Below are positions 47,872 through 61,181 of a DNA stretch of 64,000 bases, in pieces. Position 1 is the first letter of the stretch; each line of letters begins with the position of its first letter. Source of the stretch: Cryptomeria japonica. Lineage: Eukaryota; Streptophyta; Pinopsida; Cupressales; Cupressaceae. The stretch lies in contig NC_081407.1 in the NCBI RefSeq assembly GCF_030272615.1, positions 315,980,456 to 316,044,455 of the forward strand. Reading direction: 5' to 3'. The notes under the pieces were generated by a model. That model was given only the letters and a program-made list of their open reading frames with translations, ran no database searches and was not told where the DNA came from. Position numbers and translations under genes: made by a program.

Positions 47872-50800
47872 ATGGGGAACAAGAAGAGAAGGCAAAATAA
47901 GACTTCAAGGAATTATTCTCCTGAAACGGAAGAAAGATATCGAGAACAAAGAAGGCAAAGATATCATGATGCAAGTATGTATTTTTAATTTTATTTCTAT
48001 TTAATTTAATATGTATTACGTATCAATTAATTAGAACTCAATATTTTTTATCTAATATTTTTAATGAAAATTAATTTAAAAAATCTTAATTAAATTAATT
48101 GGAAATAATAGGATTAAAAATAATTTTGTTTTAATTGGAAAGCATAATTAATTTGAGATAATACATGTGTATTTGCAAATTTCAAATTCCATCAACTTGC
48201 TTGTTGTGTAATTGCATTTTTCTCCTATTTAATTAAGTCCATTTATAATAGATAAGACCTATTAAGTCATAAAATTAATAAGACCTATTATGTCATAATT
48301 TCTAGGTTCTAAATTATATATATTGAATATTTAATCTACATGTACAAGTAATTCCATGTGATAGGTCCTTTAATATCACATAATATATTTGTCTTAAGGG
48401 TAGTTAAGTATATTAATTGTGAAATGTTTTTTCAAATGTGGTCATATTGATTTTAATAATAAGGCCTATTAGGACTATTACATTGATTATAGGTCTTAAA
48501 TGTGACATAAATTTATAACCTATTAAACATGTTGAATAATTTAGGTGAACTATTTATATTCAACTTCACGTACATGCAAAAAAATTTCAGATTAGGAGGT
48601 CTATTATGCAACAATAGGTCTTAAATATACACACATGTGACAAATTATAGTCCACCTACATTATGGTCCATAACAAATTAATATGAGGTCACCTAAGTTA
48701 TCGTATGCATGCATCAAAATATTTGTACTTTTAATTTTCAAAATTGGAATTTCTAATTTATCAAAAAATTATTTTGTGTTAAATTAGTGCTCAAAATTAG
48801 AGATTGAACTTTAATCCTAACCTGAGAACAAATTGAACTTTAAACCTAAACAGGTAATTTAATTAGAGTTATAACAATAAGGTCCTAAAAGTAATTAAAT
48901 TTAATAAACCAAATTGAATGGGCTAATTTTAACATGTAAAGCTTTAAGCCAAATTCACCCCTATTCTTAAACCTAATTGAATAATCTCTGATTAATTCAA
49001 GAACCTTACACAAACTCTTAAATTATGTGCAGAATGGGCAAACGAACCTGTTGAAGGACACAATATAGTTGATGAACATAGGGAGGAAATTGTCCAAGTT
49101 GAACCAATGGAGACCTTTGAAGGAGAGGGGTCAGGCTCCTTACCTCCTACCACTGATATGGATGAGCATATTGTGGATCTAGCTAAACAGGTGAAGAGAA
49201 ATATTTCTTATAAAAATTTAGATCATTTACTTGAAATGGATGTGGATGAGTTGAAACATCTCAGTGAAGAACCTAGACATACTAAAAGGAGGTCAATGAA
49301 TAAAAGTGGAAAAGAAATAATGTCTCATTTCAACAATCTTGATACTACACTAGAAAAAGCTCAATTGTTATCAATTGTACTTACTCATAAAGACTTAATA
49401 GATCCAATGAAATTGTTGGGTATAGATACAACAAGTCAAAAGAGGAAATCTTCTCAGCTACAAAAATCTATTGTTGATAATGTTATGAAAGGTTTGGTGA
49501 ACATTGGTAAAAAATCTCGAAAACTAGATAAGACCATTTCAAGAAGAGTGATGTTGACATCTTTAGTAAATGAAAGATTGCCTCAAAAAAGACAAATCTC
49601 TTCACTGTCATCTGAGTTTGGTTTTAGTAGAAGGACAATATCTAAATATGTTAAAGGAGAAAGATTTTGGATGATACTACCTCAGAAGGGAATTGGGCAA
49701 TTATGTGTAGAGCTCCTCATTCTGATAGAATTGAAGATGTTGTTAGGAACTTTGTGACAAGTTTTTGGAATGATAATACTTGCCCTTCATCAAATAGTAG
49801 AGATGTTATCAAGCAAAGGATTGGTCCTGATCATTATGATCTCCATGTAAAACATTGGATAGACACAACAAAACATGAATTGTATGTATTGTTTACTAAA
49901 ACAAACCCTCATATAAAGATTGGACAAACCATGTTTGAACGGTTAAGGCCATATTATGTGAAGTTAAACAAAGTTTTTGAAACTTGTTGTTGTTGTTATC
50001 ACATCGAATTTGACTTGTACTATCAAGTGTTTCGAAAGATTAGAGAAGATAGTGATGGTTATGAAAATGCTCCTCCTAAACGAACAAGTCAATTCATAGC
50101 ATCCATCTTATGTGATAAATCAGATGATAATGCAACCGGTCAAATAAATTGCATAAGAGGAATTTGTGGAACATGCGGGGACTTGGCTAAATTGCCTTTG
50201 AGAGATGAAGATATTGACATGAGGAAGATGGTAAATTGCAAGATTTACAAGTACAAAAAATTTGAAACAAAATTTGGAAAGGAATCTACAAGGCTAGATT
50301 ATGTAGAAGAGGAAATACCTAATGGAACATTTATGGAAAATTTTTGTAAGTTGATAAAACCATACATATGCCATGGTTTTTTTCCCAAGTGGCAAGCAAA
50401 ACAATTTAAAAGATTAAGAGACACTTTCCCACTTGGAACTATTCTATCTGTAGTTGACTTCGTAGAGAATTACTCTTTTGCACATCAAAAAGAGATTCAA
50501 TCAGAGTATTACTTTTCAAAGCAAATCACTATTTTCCTGCATGTGTGTTATCGACATGCACAGATGAATTTGGATGGTGTTGATAGTACGTTTGAAAATC
50601 ATGTCATTAAGAAAGAGTACCACTTCTATATCAATGATGATAAGGAGCATGACACACTTTTTGTACAACATTGCTTTAAGAAGTTTTTTGAATATTTGAA
50701 AGATAGAGGCATAACAATAGTTAAACATTTTGTTTGGTCTGACGGATGTGCGGCACAATTCAAATCTTCGAGGCCATTTTATGCACTATGTAGATATCAT

Positions 50801-51997
50801 CGAAATGACAAAATACCACATGTTTGGAGTTTTTTTGAAAGTGGTCATGGAAAGGGTGAACATGATGGTGCAGGAGCTTGTATCAAACGTGCTCTGAGAA
50901 AGCATCAAATAAAGTACACAGGAGAACGTATAGAAGATGCACATGATGTTGTTGAATGGTGTAAGAAACACTTTGAGCAACCTAATTATCCTGGGGAATC
51001 ATCATCGAGAACATACAGGCCCATTTCATATAGAGTGTTTTGGGAGATAATCGGTACGTGTTCTCTTTTAGTATTTTATTGAAATTTTTTTAATTTAACA
51101 ACTTGATCTACATGTACATTCTTGTACACATGTACATTTTGCAGATGTGAATAGAAAATAAATGCATGGATGCAAGAGTGTGGAGAGGACAAGATCTTTG
51201 CATTGTGTCATGAGTACAGATAATCGCCCATGGACATTATAAACTAGGGATTATTCATGTTTTTGTTCTGAATGCATTTTCAAAAACTATGTTGATTGCA
51301 AGAACCAAGAGCTTGGATATATTAGTGAATGGAAAATGGTGCCACTAGATGTTTCTGACACATACGAGGATTCAAATGAGGATGAAAACTTTGAAGACAT
51401 TCCTTTGATTTCTGGTGATTACGATCATATTTCAGGATTGATTAAAAAAGGTACATACATGACGTACACATGTAAACATTTCCTTAAAAATGACATATAA
51501 CCTAGAATTTATTTAACTTGTGTCAAATTGTAGGGGATATTTTTGTAGTCATAGCAGAAGATGGAAATATAGAAGGTGTTAGTTATTATTTATTGCGTTG
51601 CACAGAAGAGAGAAAGAAGTTATCAAAATTTGAGATGAGTGATGGAATGCCATTTCCCACAGGTTTGAGTTCTGATTTGAATATGTACATGTACAAATCG
51701 TTTATGTGAAATTTTTTAATTTCTCATTTTTCTTATATACATGTACATGCAGGATCGGTTGTAGTGCAAGGGACATATTTCAAACAAGTTAAAATTGTTC
51801 AACATGGGATTCATTTCACTGAATACCAAATTGACAACAAGGTATATCAGTATAGTCACTTGGTCATTGCTGTTGGGCTAATTCTTCAAACAGTTTCACG
51901 TCGAGGGCAGTCTCAAAAGTGGAGACTAGATAGTGAAGATCATGACAAAATATTAAGTGTTATTGAAGAGCGTTGTGAACCACTTGATGTGGTATGA
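47872..51997 (+). pseudogene. Transposase gene of the DNA transposon, five exons, DDE-type
   Basis: Exons: 47872-47974, 49033-51053, 51145-51450, 51534-51662, 51753-51997. All introns are GT-AG and all are phase 1. Exon lengths sum to 2804, one short of 935 codons, which matches a one-base deletion seen in a T-run at 49665-49668. Two stops lie in exon 3 (about 51159 and 51240). Domains: basic start; helix-turn-helix-like SSEFGFSRRTISKYVKG (about residues 225-242); a C-C-x-x-H cluster (ETCCCCYH); CxxxxCGTC; then the likely catalytic triad in DFVENYSF (50456, about residue 510), WSDGCAAQFKS (50741, about 605) and FFESGHGKGEHDGAG (50837-50870, about 640). The same motif series occurs in many uncharacterised animal proteins I recall, so a transposase shared with animals is likely. 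Superfamily name uncertain. Confidence 0.8.
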
Positions 51998-52066
51998 ACT
52001 ATATATACATTTAGTAATCCAAAGTACACATGTGGTTCAGCCCACATGAATTGAATTTTAATGTAC

Positions 52067-54397
52067 TCAAGATAAATTCTAGATCTCAAGTAACTTGTTT
52101 TGAAACTAAAGGATAAATATTTTTTAAGTTTATTTATACATTATATCAAATTAGGATGTATTTAAATGTGCATGTTTAATTGTATGTAATTGTATTTGTA
52201 TTTAATTAAAAAATGCATATTTAAATTAGAATGTAATATGTACATTTGTAAAATTGATATTTAATATGGAATTAGGACATGTACATGTTGTGAACTATTT
52301 AACTACAATATACATACCTAGAAGCTCACATACCTACAATATACATCCCTATGTAATATACATACCATGTGAACTATTCAATACATGACCTATTAAGTTT
52401 AGTTTGTTCATTTCATACATACTCTTTTGTTTGAAAATCTTGAAACATGTATAATCATACATACTCTTTTGTTTGAAAATCAAACATGTATTTAAATCTA
52501 ATCTAATCAAACATGTATAAATCTAATATAATCAAGATAAATTATAGATCTCAAGTAACTTGTTTTGAAACTAAAGGATAAATATTTTTTAAGTTTATTT
52601 ATACATTATATCAAATTAGGATGTATTTAAATGTGCATGTTTAATTGTATGTAATTGTATTTGTATTTAATTAAAAAATGCATATTTAAATTAGAATGTA
52701 ATATGTACATTTGTTAAATTGATATTTAATATGAAATTAGGACATGTACATGTTGTGAACTATTTAACTACAATATGCATACCTAGAAGCTTACATACCT
52801 ACAATATATGTATACCTATGTAATAGACATACCATGTGAACTATTCAATACATGACCTATTAAGTTTAGTTTGTTCATTTCATACATACTCTTTTGTTTG
52901 AAAATCTTGAAACATGTATAATCATACATACTCTTTTGTTTGAAAATCAAACATGTATTTAAATCTAATCTAATCAAACATGTATAAATCTAATATAATC
53001 AAGATAAATTATAGATCTCAAGTAACTTGTTTTGAAACTAAAGGATAAATATTTTTTAAGTTTATTTATACATTATATCAAATTAGGATGTATTTAAATG
53101 TGCATGTTTAATTGTATGTAATTGTATTTGTATTTAATTAAAAAATGCATATTTAAATTAGAATGTAATATGTACATTTGTAAAATTGATATTTAATATG
53201 GAATTAGGACATGTACATGTTGTGAACTATTTAACTACAATATACATACCTAGAAGCTCACATACCTACAATATACATCCCTATGTAATATACATACCAT
53301 GTGAACTATTCAATACATGACCTATTAAGTTTAGTTTGTTCATTTCATACATACTCTTTTGTTTGAAAATCTTGAAACATGTATAATCATACATACTCTT
53401 TTGTTTGAAAATCAAACATGTATTTAAATCTAATCTAATCAAACATGTATAAATCTAATATAATCAAGATAAATTATAGATCTCAAGTAACTTGTTTTGA
53501 AACTAAAGGATAAATATTTTTTAAGTTTATTTATACATTATATCAAATTAGGATGTATTTAAATGTGCATGTTTAATTGTATGTAATTGTATTTGTATTT
53601 AATTAAAAAATGCATATTTAAATTAGAATGTAATATGTACATTTGTTAAATTGATATTTAATATGAAATTAGGACATGTACATGTTGTGAACTATTTAAC
53701 TACAATATGCATACCTAGAAGCTTACATACCTACAATATATGTATACCTATGTAATAGACATACCATGTGAACTATTCAATACATGACCTATTAAGTTTA
53801 GTTTGTTCATTTCATACATACTCTTTTGTTTGAAAATCTTGAAACATGTATAATCATACATACTCTTTTGTTTGAAAATCAAACATGTATTTAAATCTAA
53901 TCTAATCAAACATGTATAAATCTAATATAATCAAGATAAATTATAGATCTCAAGTAACTTGTTTTGAAACTAAAGGATAAATATTTTTTAAGTTTATTTA
54001 TACATTATATCAAATTAGGATGTATTTAAATGTGCATGTTTAATTGTATGTAATTGTATTTGTATTTAATTAAAAAATGCATATTTAAATTAGAATGTAA
54101 TATGTACATTTGTAAAATTGATATTTAATATGGAATTAGGACATGTACATGTTGTGAACTATTTAACTACAATATACATACCTAGAAGCTCACATACCTA
54201 CAATATACATACCTATGTAATATACATACCATGTGAACTATTCAATACATGACCTATTAAGTTTAGTTTGTTCATTTCATACATACTCTTTTGTTTGAAA
54301 ATCAAACATGTATAATCATACATACTCTTTTGTTTGAAAATCAAACATGTATTTAAATCTAATCTAATCACACATGTATAAATCTAATATAATCAAG
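52067..54397 (+). repeat. Tandem array of five 466-bp units in ABABA order
   Basis: AGATCTCAAG recurs at 52081, 52546, 53013, 53478 and 53945: steps of 465, 467, 465, 467. Units 1, 3 and 5 share variants (TTTGTAAAATTG, CTAGAAGCTCAC). Units 2 and 4 share others (TTTGTTAAATTG, CTAGAAGCTTAC). So a dimer of about 932 bp was itself duplicated. AT-rich with no ORF. It lies between the 3' ends of the two transposon genes. Confidence 0.93.
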
Positions 54398-54703
54398 CAT
54401 GTATAATCTGATCAAACACAAACCAAGTATAAAGTATAATCTAGAGTCTAAACTTCGTTGTACATGCATGAAATATACAATCTAATCAAACATGTATTTA
54501 AATCTAATCTAATCAAACATCATGTATAAATCTAATATAATCAAACATGTATAAAACTTATAAAGTATAATCTAGAGTCTAAACTCCATGTATAAAGTAT
54601 AAAGTATAATCTAGAGTCTAAACTCCATGTACGTGCATGAATATATATAATATGAAAGTATATAAAAAGATAAATGTAAATGAGCTATAAAGTTTGGAGC
54701 AAA
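54398..54703 (+). other. Short-repeat spacer after the tandem array
   Basis: AAGTATAATCTAGAGTCTAAACT occurs three times (near 54431, 54559 and 54601) among AAACATGTAT words. No gene apart from the last exon of the reverse-strand gene that starts the next feature. Confidence 0.5.
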
Positions 54704-56752
54704 TCAACAGGGATCATGTCGGCTACGAACTGAGCGACCATCTGAGGGGGAGTCCTGCAAAAGTAGAATTTATTTAAATATTAAATATAATATATCTATC
54801 TCTCTAGACGTGCATGTACATCAAATCCAAGTAGAGTTAAATAAAAATTTAAATAAAAATTGTAACGTGCATGTACATACATACATGTACATATATGTAC
54901 CGAAAACCATAACTAACCTGTACACTAACAGCATCTAAAGAATCTCTCCTACGCACATGCTCAGAGCTCAAGGAAGGAGTGACATGAGCTAACTATCAAT
55001 TTAAGGATTAGTCCACAATCAATTTAAATGATCTACAAATTAAAACTTAGAACTCTAGATTATTTATTAAACATGATCTATATATATAGATTTATCAGGT
55101 ACAAATTTGCAACATGTATACATATCTTCTAGAAATTTAAACGCACATGTACATGTACATACCTGTGTATCACCTGGAGTAGGTTGTATAGTCTGATCCT
55201 ATCTCGTGATCATATCAACAACATCACTCATGCCTGCATATCTCTCTCTAGCTGTACGTATCACTGAGGAGTGCAAGGGGCTAACTAGATGAGTGGGCAT
55301 CGTGGATGAAGTGTCTGACTGTAGTAGCATGTCCATAAATCTAGTATGGCTCAAATCTCTCAGCTGATCCTCAAATGAGTCCAAACCCTCATCTATTATA
55401 TGTACCTGATCAGCTCATATCTCCTCCTCAAATGAATCCAACTGGCCCTCATCTGTGATATGGAGCTGATCAGCTCGTAGCTCCTCCTCTGCAGCAACAA
55501 AGTGATCTGTAGGTGGGTCAGTGCCTGGAGCATGTGTAGAGTGATGAGAATGTTGTGACTGCCTCGAGGTATGTGTCGATGCCACTGTAGCCTGACCATC
55601 TCTGAGAATCCCCTCTCTAACATCAACCAATGGTATCCCAAGTCGAGATGAAATAAAACTATAAGCATGTAGTAGGTCCTCGGCTAAATACTGTGACATC
55701 TGTACATGTCTACTACCTCCAACTATAGTTGCTACCTCATCTGGGGAGGGGATGCCAACAGAAATATACTGATCATCTGAATCTAAAGCCCCCCCATGAC
55801 TAGAAGATGCATGATCTGTGGATGATCATGAACGTGGTCGACTCATCATATATCTGCCCACCCTGTCAGAAGATATGGTGGCTGCTGCTGATGCAATCTG
55901 TCCAATCCTATCAATTGCTTCTCTCTGAGAAGCAATCACAATGTGATCCGCTATGGGTGCCATGGCTGGGACTACTGCAAGAAATCTTTGGCCAACAAGG
56001 TCCCTGTGTCTAGGTAGAGCTCTATCACGCCTACAATATGCATCTCTATCAGCAATCCTACCCCTCCCCTATCCATAATATCCCGGAATATCAAGGTAGT
56101 TTGGTTTCATCTGACAATGAACCTCAACAAATACCTGTTGTGCAAAGTATAATGGAATCTAGTCATTACTAGGATAACGACCATGGGCAGCTAAGAATCA
56201 TGGGTAAATCAGTGATGCAACCTGTGGGTCGATACATCTGGTAACCTGATATCCCCTCACCTTACTCTTCTCCTGATATTGTGGGAAGCATCTCTCCTTG
56301 ATGGTCTCCTTCGAGACCACCCCCACCACATCAGCAAAAGAATGAGGACCCCTCACCTCACTCCTCAACTATCTATATATATCCTCTATAACCTTAGGTG
56401 AGAATGAGGTATGAGATACTAAGCAGTCCCTCAATGTCCGCAAACTGTCAAAAATGGACGTGCACGTACTCTTGTACATGCCATCAATACGAGGGTCATC
56501 TAGTATGGCCCTCAACCTATGCAACTCCCGATCACTGTAATGAAAAATAGTAGCAATGTCGGGCAAGGGGGGATCCTGCTATGGAGAATCCTATTGTGGT
56601 GGCTCCTGATGTGGAGCCTGCGCAGGTGGATCCTGATCAGGAGCCTACGAAGGTGGATCGTGATGTGGAGCCTGCGTAGGTGGATCTTGATCAGGAGCCT
56701 GCGAAGGTGGATCCTGATCAGGAGCCTGCGAAGGTATATCCTGGGATGCCAT
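54704..56752 (-). pseudogene. Second gene of the DNA transposon, three exons, unknown function
   Basis: Minus-strand exons 56752-55163, 54992-54918 and 54754-54704. All introns are phase 0 GT-AG, total 572 codons. The N-terminus is a run of a 9-residue repeat (QAPDQDPPS and variants, five to six copies, 56590-56735). Then comes a compact helical region (IATIFHYSDRELHRLRAILD, about 56566-56370). Later is a Ser/His/Glu-rich part with two similar phrases around DEGQLDSFEEE and DEGLDSFEDQ. About ten in-frame stops occur, several of which would be CAG or CGA before a C-to-T change. No family recognised. It is convergent with the transposase gene. Position inside the element suggests an accessory transposition protein (inference). 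The GA-rich stretch at 56783-56980 would be its 5' flank. Confidence 0.65.
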
Positions 56753-56782
56753 CTATCTAGGTACATGTCATAAAGTTAAAAT

Positions 56783-56985
56783 AAATACGTAAGCAGAGAG
56801 AGAGATCATTTTCATGAGAGAGAGAGAGAGAGATTATATACATATAAATCTTCATGAGAGAGAGATCATTTTCATTTTCAAAAAATACATGTAAAAATTT
56901 CAAATATTTCAGTGAGAGAGAGAGGACATATATTTCAGATCTAGATATAACATATATTTCAGAGAGATAGAGAGATCTAACACAT
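56783..56985. repeat. GA microsatellite stretches
   Basis: Several AGAGAGAG runs between the start of the second gene and the hairpin satellite. On the gene's strand they read as pyrimidine-rich sequence, as in some plant 5' leaders. Confidence 0.7.
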
Positions 56986-57036
56986 GTACATATTTAAATC
57001 TTTGACATACATAAAAAATTCAAGAATAGAGAGATC

Positions 57037-60000
57037 TAACACGTCATATGTTAGGACACTATATTATCCTAAGGGGAATATCATATGTGTATAGTAGGAT
57101 GTTATAAGGGGTCATATGTGACCTACTAAGGGGTCACGCATGTGTTAGTGCATGCGTGAGCCCTTAGGACCACATATGACCCCTTAGGACACATAGGAAA
57201 TGTCATATGTATAGTAGGATGTTATAAGGGGTCACACATGTGTCAATACATGCATGACCCCTTAGGACAACATACGACCCCTTAAGACACTATGTGATGA
57301 ACTAAGGGGTATGTCGTTCACACTAGGATTTTATAAGGGGTCATATGTGGTTCTAACCACATATGACCCCTTAGGACACTATATGATCCTAAGGGGAATG
57401 TCATATGTACAGTAGGATGTTATAAGGGGTCATATGTGACCTACTAAGGGGTCATGCATGGTGTCAATGCATGTGTGACCCCTTAGGACCACATACGACC
57501 CCTTAAGACACTATGTGATGAACTAAGGGGTATGTCATTCACACTAGGATTTTATAAGGGATCATATGTGGTTCTAACCACATATGACCCCTTAGGACAC
57601 TATATGATCCTAAGGGGAATGTCATATGTACAATAGGATGTTATAAGGGGTCATATGTGACCTACTAAGGGTTCATGCATGTGTCAATGCATGTGTGACC
57701 CCTTAGGACCACATACAACCCCTTAAGACACTATGTGATGAAGTAAGGGGTATGTCATTCACACTAGGATGTTATAAGGGGTCATACGTGGTTCCAACCA
57801 CATATGATCCCTTAGGACACTATATGATCCTAAGTGGAATGTCATCTGTACAGTAGGATGTTATAAGGGGTCATATGTGACCTACTAAGGGGTCACGCAT
57901 GTGTCAATGCATGCATGACCACTTAGGACCACATACGACCCCTTAAGACACTATGTGATGAACTAAGGGGTATGTCATTCACACTAGGATTTTATAAGGG
58001 GTCATATGTGGTTCTAACCACATATGACCCCTTAGGACACTATATGATCCTAAGGGGAATGTCATATGTATAGTAGGATGTTATAAGGGGTCATATGTGA
58101 CCTACTAAGGGGTCACGCATGTGTCAATGCATGCATGACCCCTTAGGACCACATACGACCCCTTAAGACACTATGTGATGAACTAAGGGGTATGTCGTTC
58201 ACAATAGGATTTTATAAGGGGTCATATGTGGTTCTAACCACATATGACCCCTTAAGACACTATATGATCCTAAGGGGAATGTCATATGTATAGTAGGATG
58301 TTATAAGGGGTCATATGTGACCTACTAAGGGGTCATGCATGGTATCAATGCATGTGTGACCCCTTAGGACCACATACGACCCCTTAAGACACTATGTGAT
58401 GAACTAAGGGGTATGTCGTTCACAATAGGATTTTATAAGAGGTCATATGTGGTTCTAACCACATATGACCCCTTAAGACACTATATGATCCTAAGGGGAA
58501 TGTCATATGTACAGTAGGATGTTATAAGGGGTCATATGTGACCTACTAAGGGGTCACGCATGTGTCAATGCATGCGTGACCCCTTAGGACCACATACGAC
58601 CCCTTAAGACACTATGTGATGAACTAAGGGGTATGTCATTCACACTAGGATTTTATAAAGGGTCATATGTGGTTCTAACCACATATGACCCCTTAGGACA
58701 CTATATGATCCTAAGGGGAATGTCATATGTATAGTAGGATGTTATAAGGGGTCATATGTGACCTACTAAGTGGTCACGCATGTGTCAATGCATGTGTGAC
58801 CCCTTAGGACCACATACGACCCCTTAAGACACTATGTGATGAACTAAGGGGTATGTCGTTCACACTAGGATTTTATAAGGGGTCATATGTGGTTAGACCT
58901 TAGGACACTATATGATCCTAAGGGGAATGTCATATGTATAGTAGGATGTTATAAGGGGTCATATGTGACCTACTAAGGGGTCACGCACATGTTAATGCAT
59001 GCGTGACCCCTTAGGACAACATACGACCCCTTAAGACACTATGTGATGGACTAAGGGGTATGTCGTTCACACTAGGATTTTATAAGGGGTCATATGTGGT
59101 TCTAAGGGGTCATGTGCATATGTTATAACACATGCATAACCGCTCCGGACCACATATGACCCCTTATGACACTATGTGATCCTAAGGGGAATGTCATATG
59201 TACAGTAGGATGTTATAAGGGGTCATATGTGACCTACTAAGGGGTCACGCATGTGTTAGTGCATGCGTGAGCCCTTAGGACCACATATGACCCCTTAGGA
59301 CACATAGGAAATGTCATATGTATAGTAGGATGTTATAAGGGGTCATATGTGACCTACTAAGGGGTCACACATGTGTCAATGCATGTGTGACCCCTTAGGA
59401 CCACATACAACCCCTTAAGACACTATATGATGAACTAAAGGGTATGTCATTCACACTAGGATTTTATAAGGGGTCATATGTGGTTCTAACCATATATGAC
59501 CCCTTAGGACACTATATGATCCTAAGGGGAATGTCATATGTACAGTAGGATGTTATAAGGGGTCACGCATGTGTCAATGCATGCGTGACCCTTTAGGACC
59601 ACATACGACCCCTTAAGACACTATGTGATGAACTAAGGGGTATGTCGTTCACACTAGGATTTTATAAGGGGTCATATGTGGTTAGACCTTAGGACACTAT
59701 ATGATCCTAAGGGGAATGTCATATGTACAGTAGGATGTTATAAGGGGTCATATGTGACCTACTAAGTGGTCATGCATGTGTTAATGCATGTGTGACCCCT
59801 TACGACAACATATGACCCCTTAAGACACTATGTGATGGACTAAGGGGTATGTCGTTCACACTAGGATTTTATAAGGGGTCATGCATATGTTATAACACAT
59901 GCATGACCCCTTAGGACCACATATGACCCCTTATGACACTATGTGATCCTAAGGGGAATGTCATATGTACAGTAGGATGTTATAAGGGGTCCTATGTGAC

Positions 60001-60430
60001 CTACTAAGGGGTCACGCATGTGTTAATGCATGTGTGACCCCTTAGGACCACATACGACCCCTTAAGACACCATGTGATGGACTAAGGGGTATGTCGTTCA
60101 CACTAGCATTTTATAAAGGGTCATATGCAGTTGTAATGGGTCACGCATGTGTTAAGACACTATTTGAGGAACTAAGGGGTATGTCGTTCACAGTACAATT
60201 TTATAAGGGGTCACGCATGTGTTATAACACATGTGTGACCCCTTAGGACCACGTATGACCCCTTAGGATACTAGATGTGATCCTAAAGGGAATGTCATAC
60301 ATGTACACTAGTATGTTATATGTGATCCTCTATGACCTCCTAAGGGAACGTATAGTGTCATCAGGGCATAGGGCATATGTGGTCTTAAGGGGTCATGTTG
60401 TGCATGTAATAGGATGTGAAAATGGGTCAC
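57037..60430. repeat. Hairpin-rich satellite, about 220-bp units, 14 anchors
   Basis: The anchor ATGTCGTTCACA (or ATGTCATTCACA) occurs at about 57311, 57532, 57752, 57972, 58192, 58413, 58633, 58853, 59060, 59444, 59642, 59849, 60091 and 60181. The spacing is 220-221 for the first eight, then irregular with deleted or rearranged units. Each full unit holds at least two perfect inverted repeats: GGGGTCATATGTGGTT with a 2-base gap, and AAGGGGTCACGCATG with an 8-base loop. Further AAGGGGT/ACCCCTT pairs occur. The 75-codon ORF at 60277 within it is not credible. Confidence 0.93.
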
Positions 60431-61060
60431 ATTGTAGAGGAAATTTATTTTGTCTAATTTGTTTAAATTTGTTATCTAAAATTTCTAATGTTTATTTAAA
60501 TTAAAATTTATTAATTTTTCTAACGTTTAATTTATTATATTTACGTTTGCAACATTTTTCTAATTTTCTTTTTTTGCTAATGTTTTTCTAAGTTCTGATT
60601 TACTACCTTAGTTTTCTATGTTTTTCATAACAATTTTTTAAAATGTTGAAAAAAATATACATCTATACAATTATGTAATTTTAAAAACAAATTGACACAT
60701 TTCAGTCAAAACATTAAATTATCAAACATTTTTCTAAAATAATGAAAAACAATAAATTATCAAACATTTTTCTAAAATGTTGAAAAACAATAACTATATA
60801 CAATTATTTAATTAAAAAAATTAATTAACAAACGAATTATTTACAAATTTTATAAAAAAAGACATTATTAAACCAAACAAAGGGTTATTTTGTGCACCTG
60901 ATATAATAAAGGTCGAAAACTGAAATAGGAAAGATGCTAACTACTGTAGACAAAGCTTGGTGACGTGATGTTGACGACTGGTTCGATCCAATCCCCACCA
61001 GACAGAAAAAAATAAATTTCATAATGACCTTTTAACTGTCATTTTCGCTATTTATAAATT
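60431..61060. other. AT-rich stretch inside the right end of the DNA transposon
   Basis: TTTTTCTAA and CAAACATTTTTCTAAAAT phrases repeat near 60550-60790. No ORF. Confidence 0.45.
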
Positions 61061-61084
61061 TTTAAAAAAACCCTAACCGAAAAG

Positions 61085-61170
61085 GGTTCGAGCGACCCAG
61101 GTCCGCAGTTGGGTTCGCTCGGACTCCCAGGGGTAGTCCGAGCAAACATTGCCATTTCGCTCGAACACCG
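61085..61170 (+). repeat. Subterminal TTCGAGCGA repeats, right side
   Basis: AAAGGGTTCGAGCGA, TTGGGTTCGCTCGGA and TTTCGCTCGAAC match the words clustered at 47533-47705. Confidence 0.75.
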
Positions 61171-61181
61171 AGAAAATCGAA

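Noticed and set aside
49107-49757. A stand-alone 216-codon protein
   Set aside because: Its end is created by a one-base deletion. Exon phases and total length show it is part of the transposase.
56519-56773. Arg/Trp/Leu-rich ORFs on both strands
   Set aside because: They are other frames of the 9-residue repeat of the second transposon gene.
57037-60430. CRISPR-like regular repeats
   Set aside because: Units are contiguous, about 220 bp, with no unique spacers, in plant nuclear DNA. It is a satellite array.
60277-60504. 75-codon ORF with an ATG
   Set aside because: Made from the decayed end of the hairpin satellite. No homologue is recognised.
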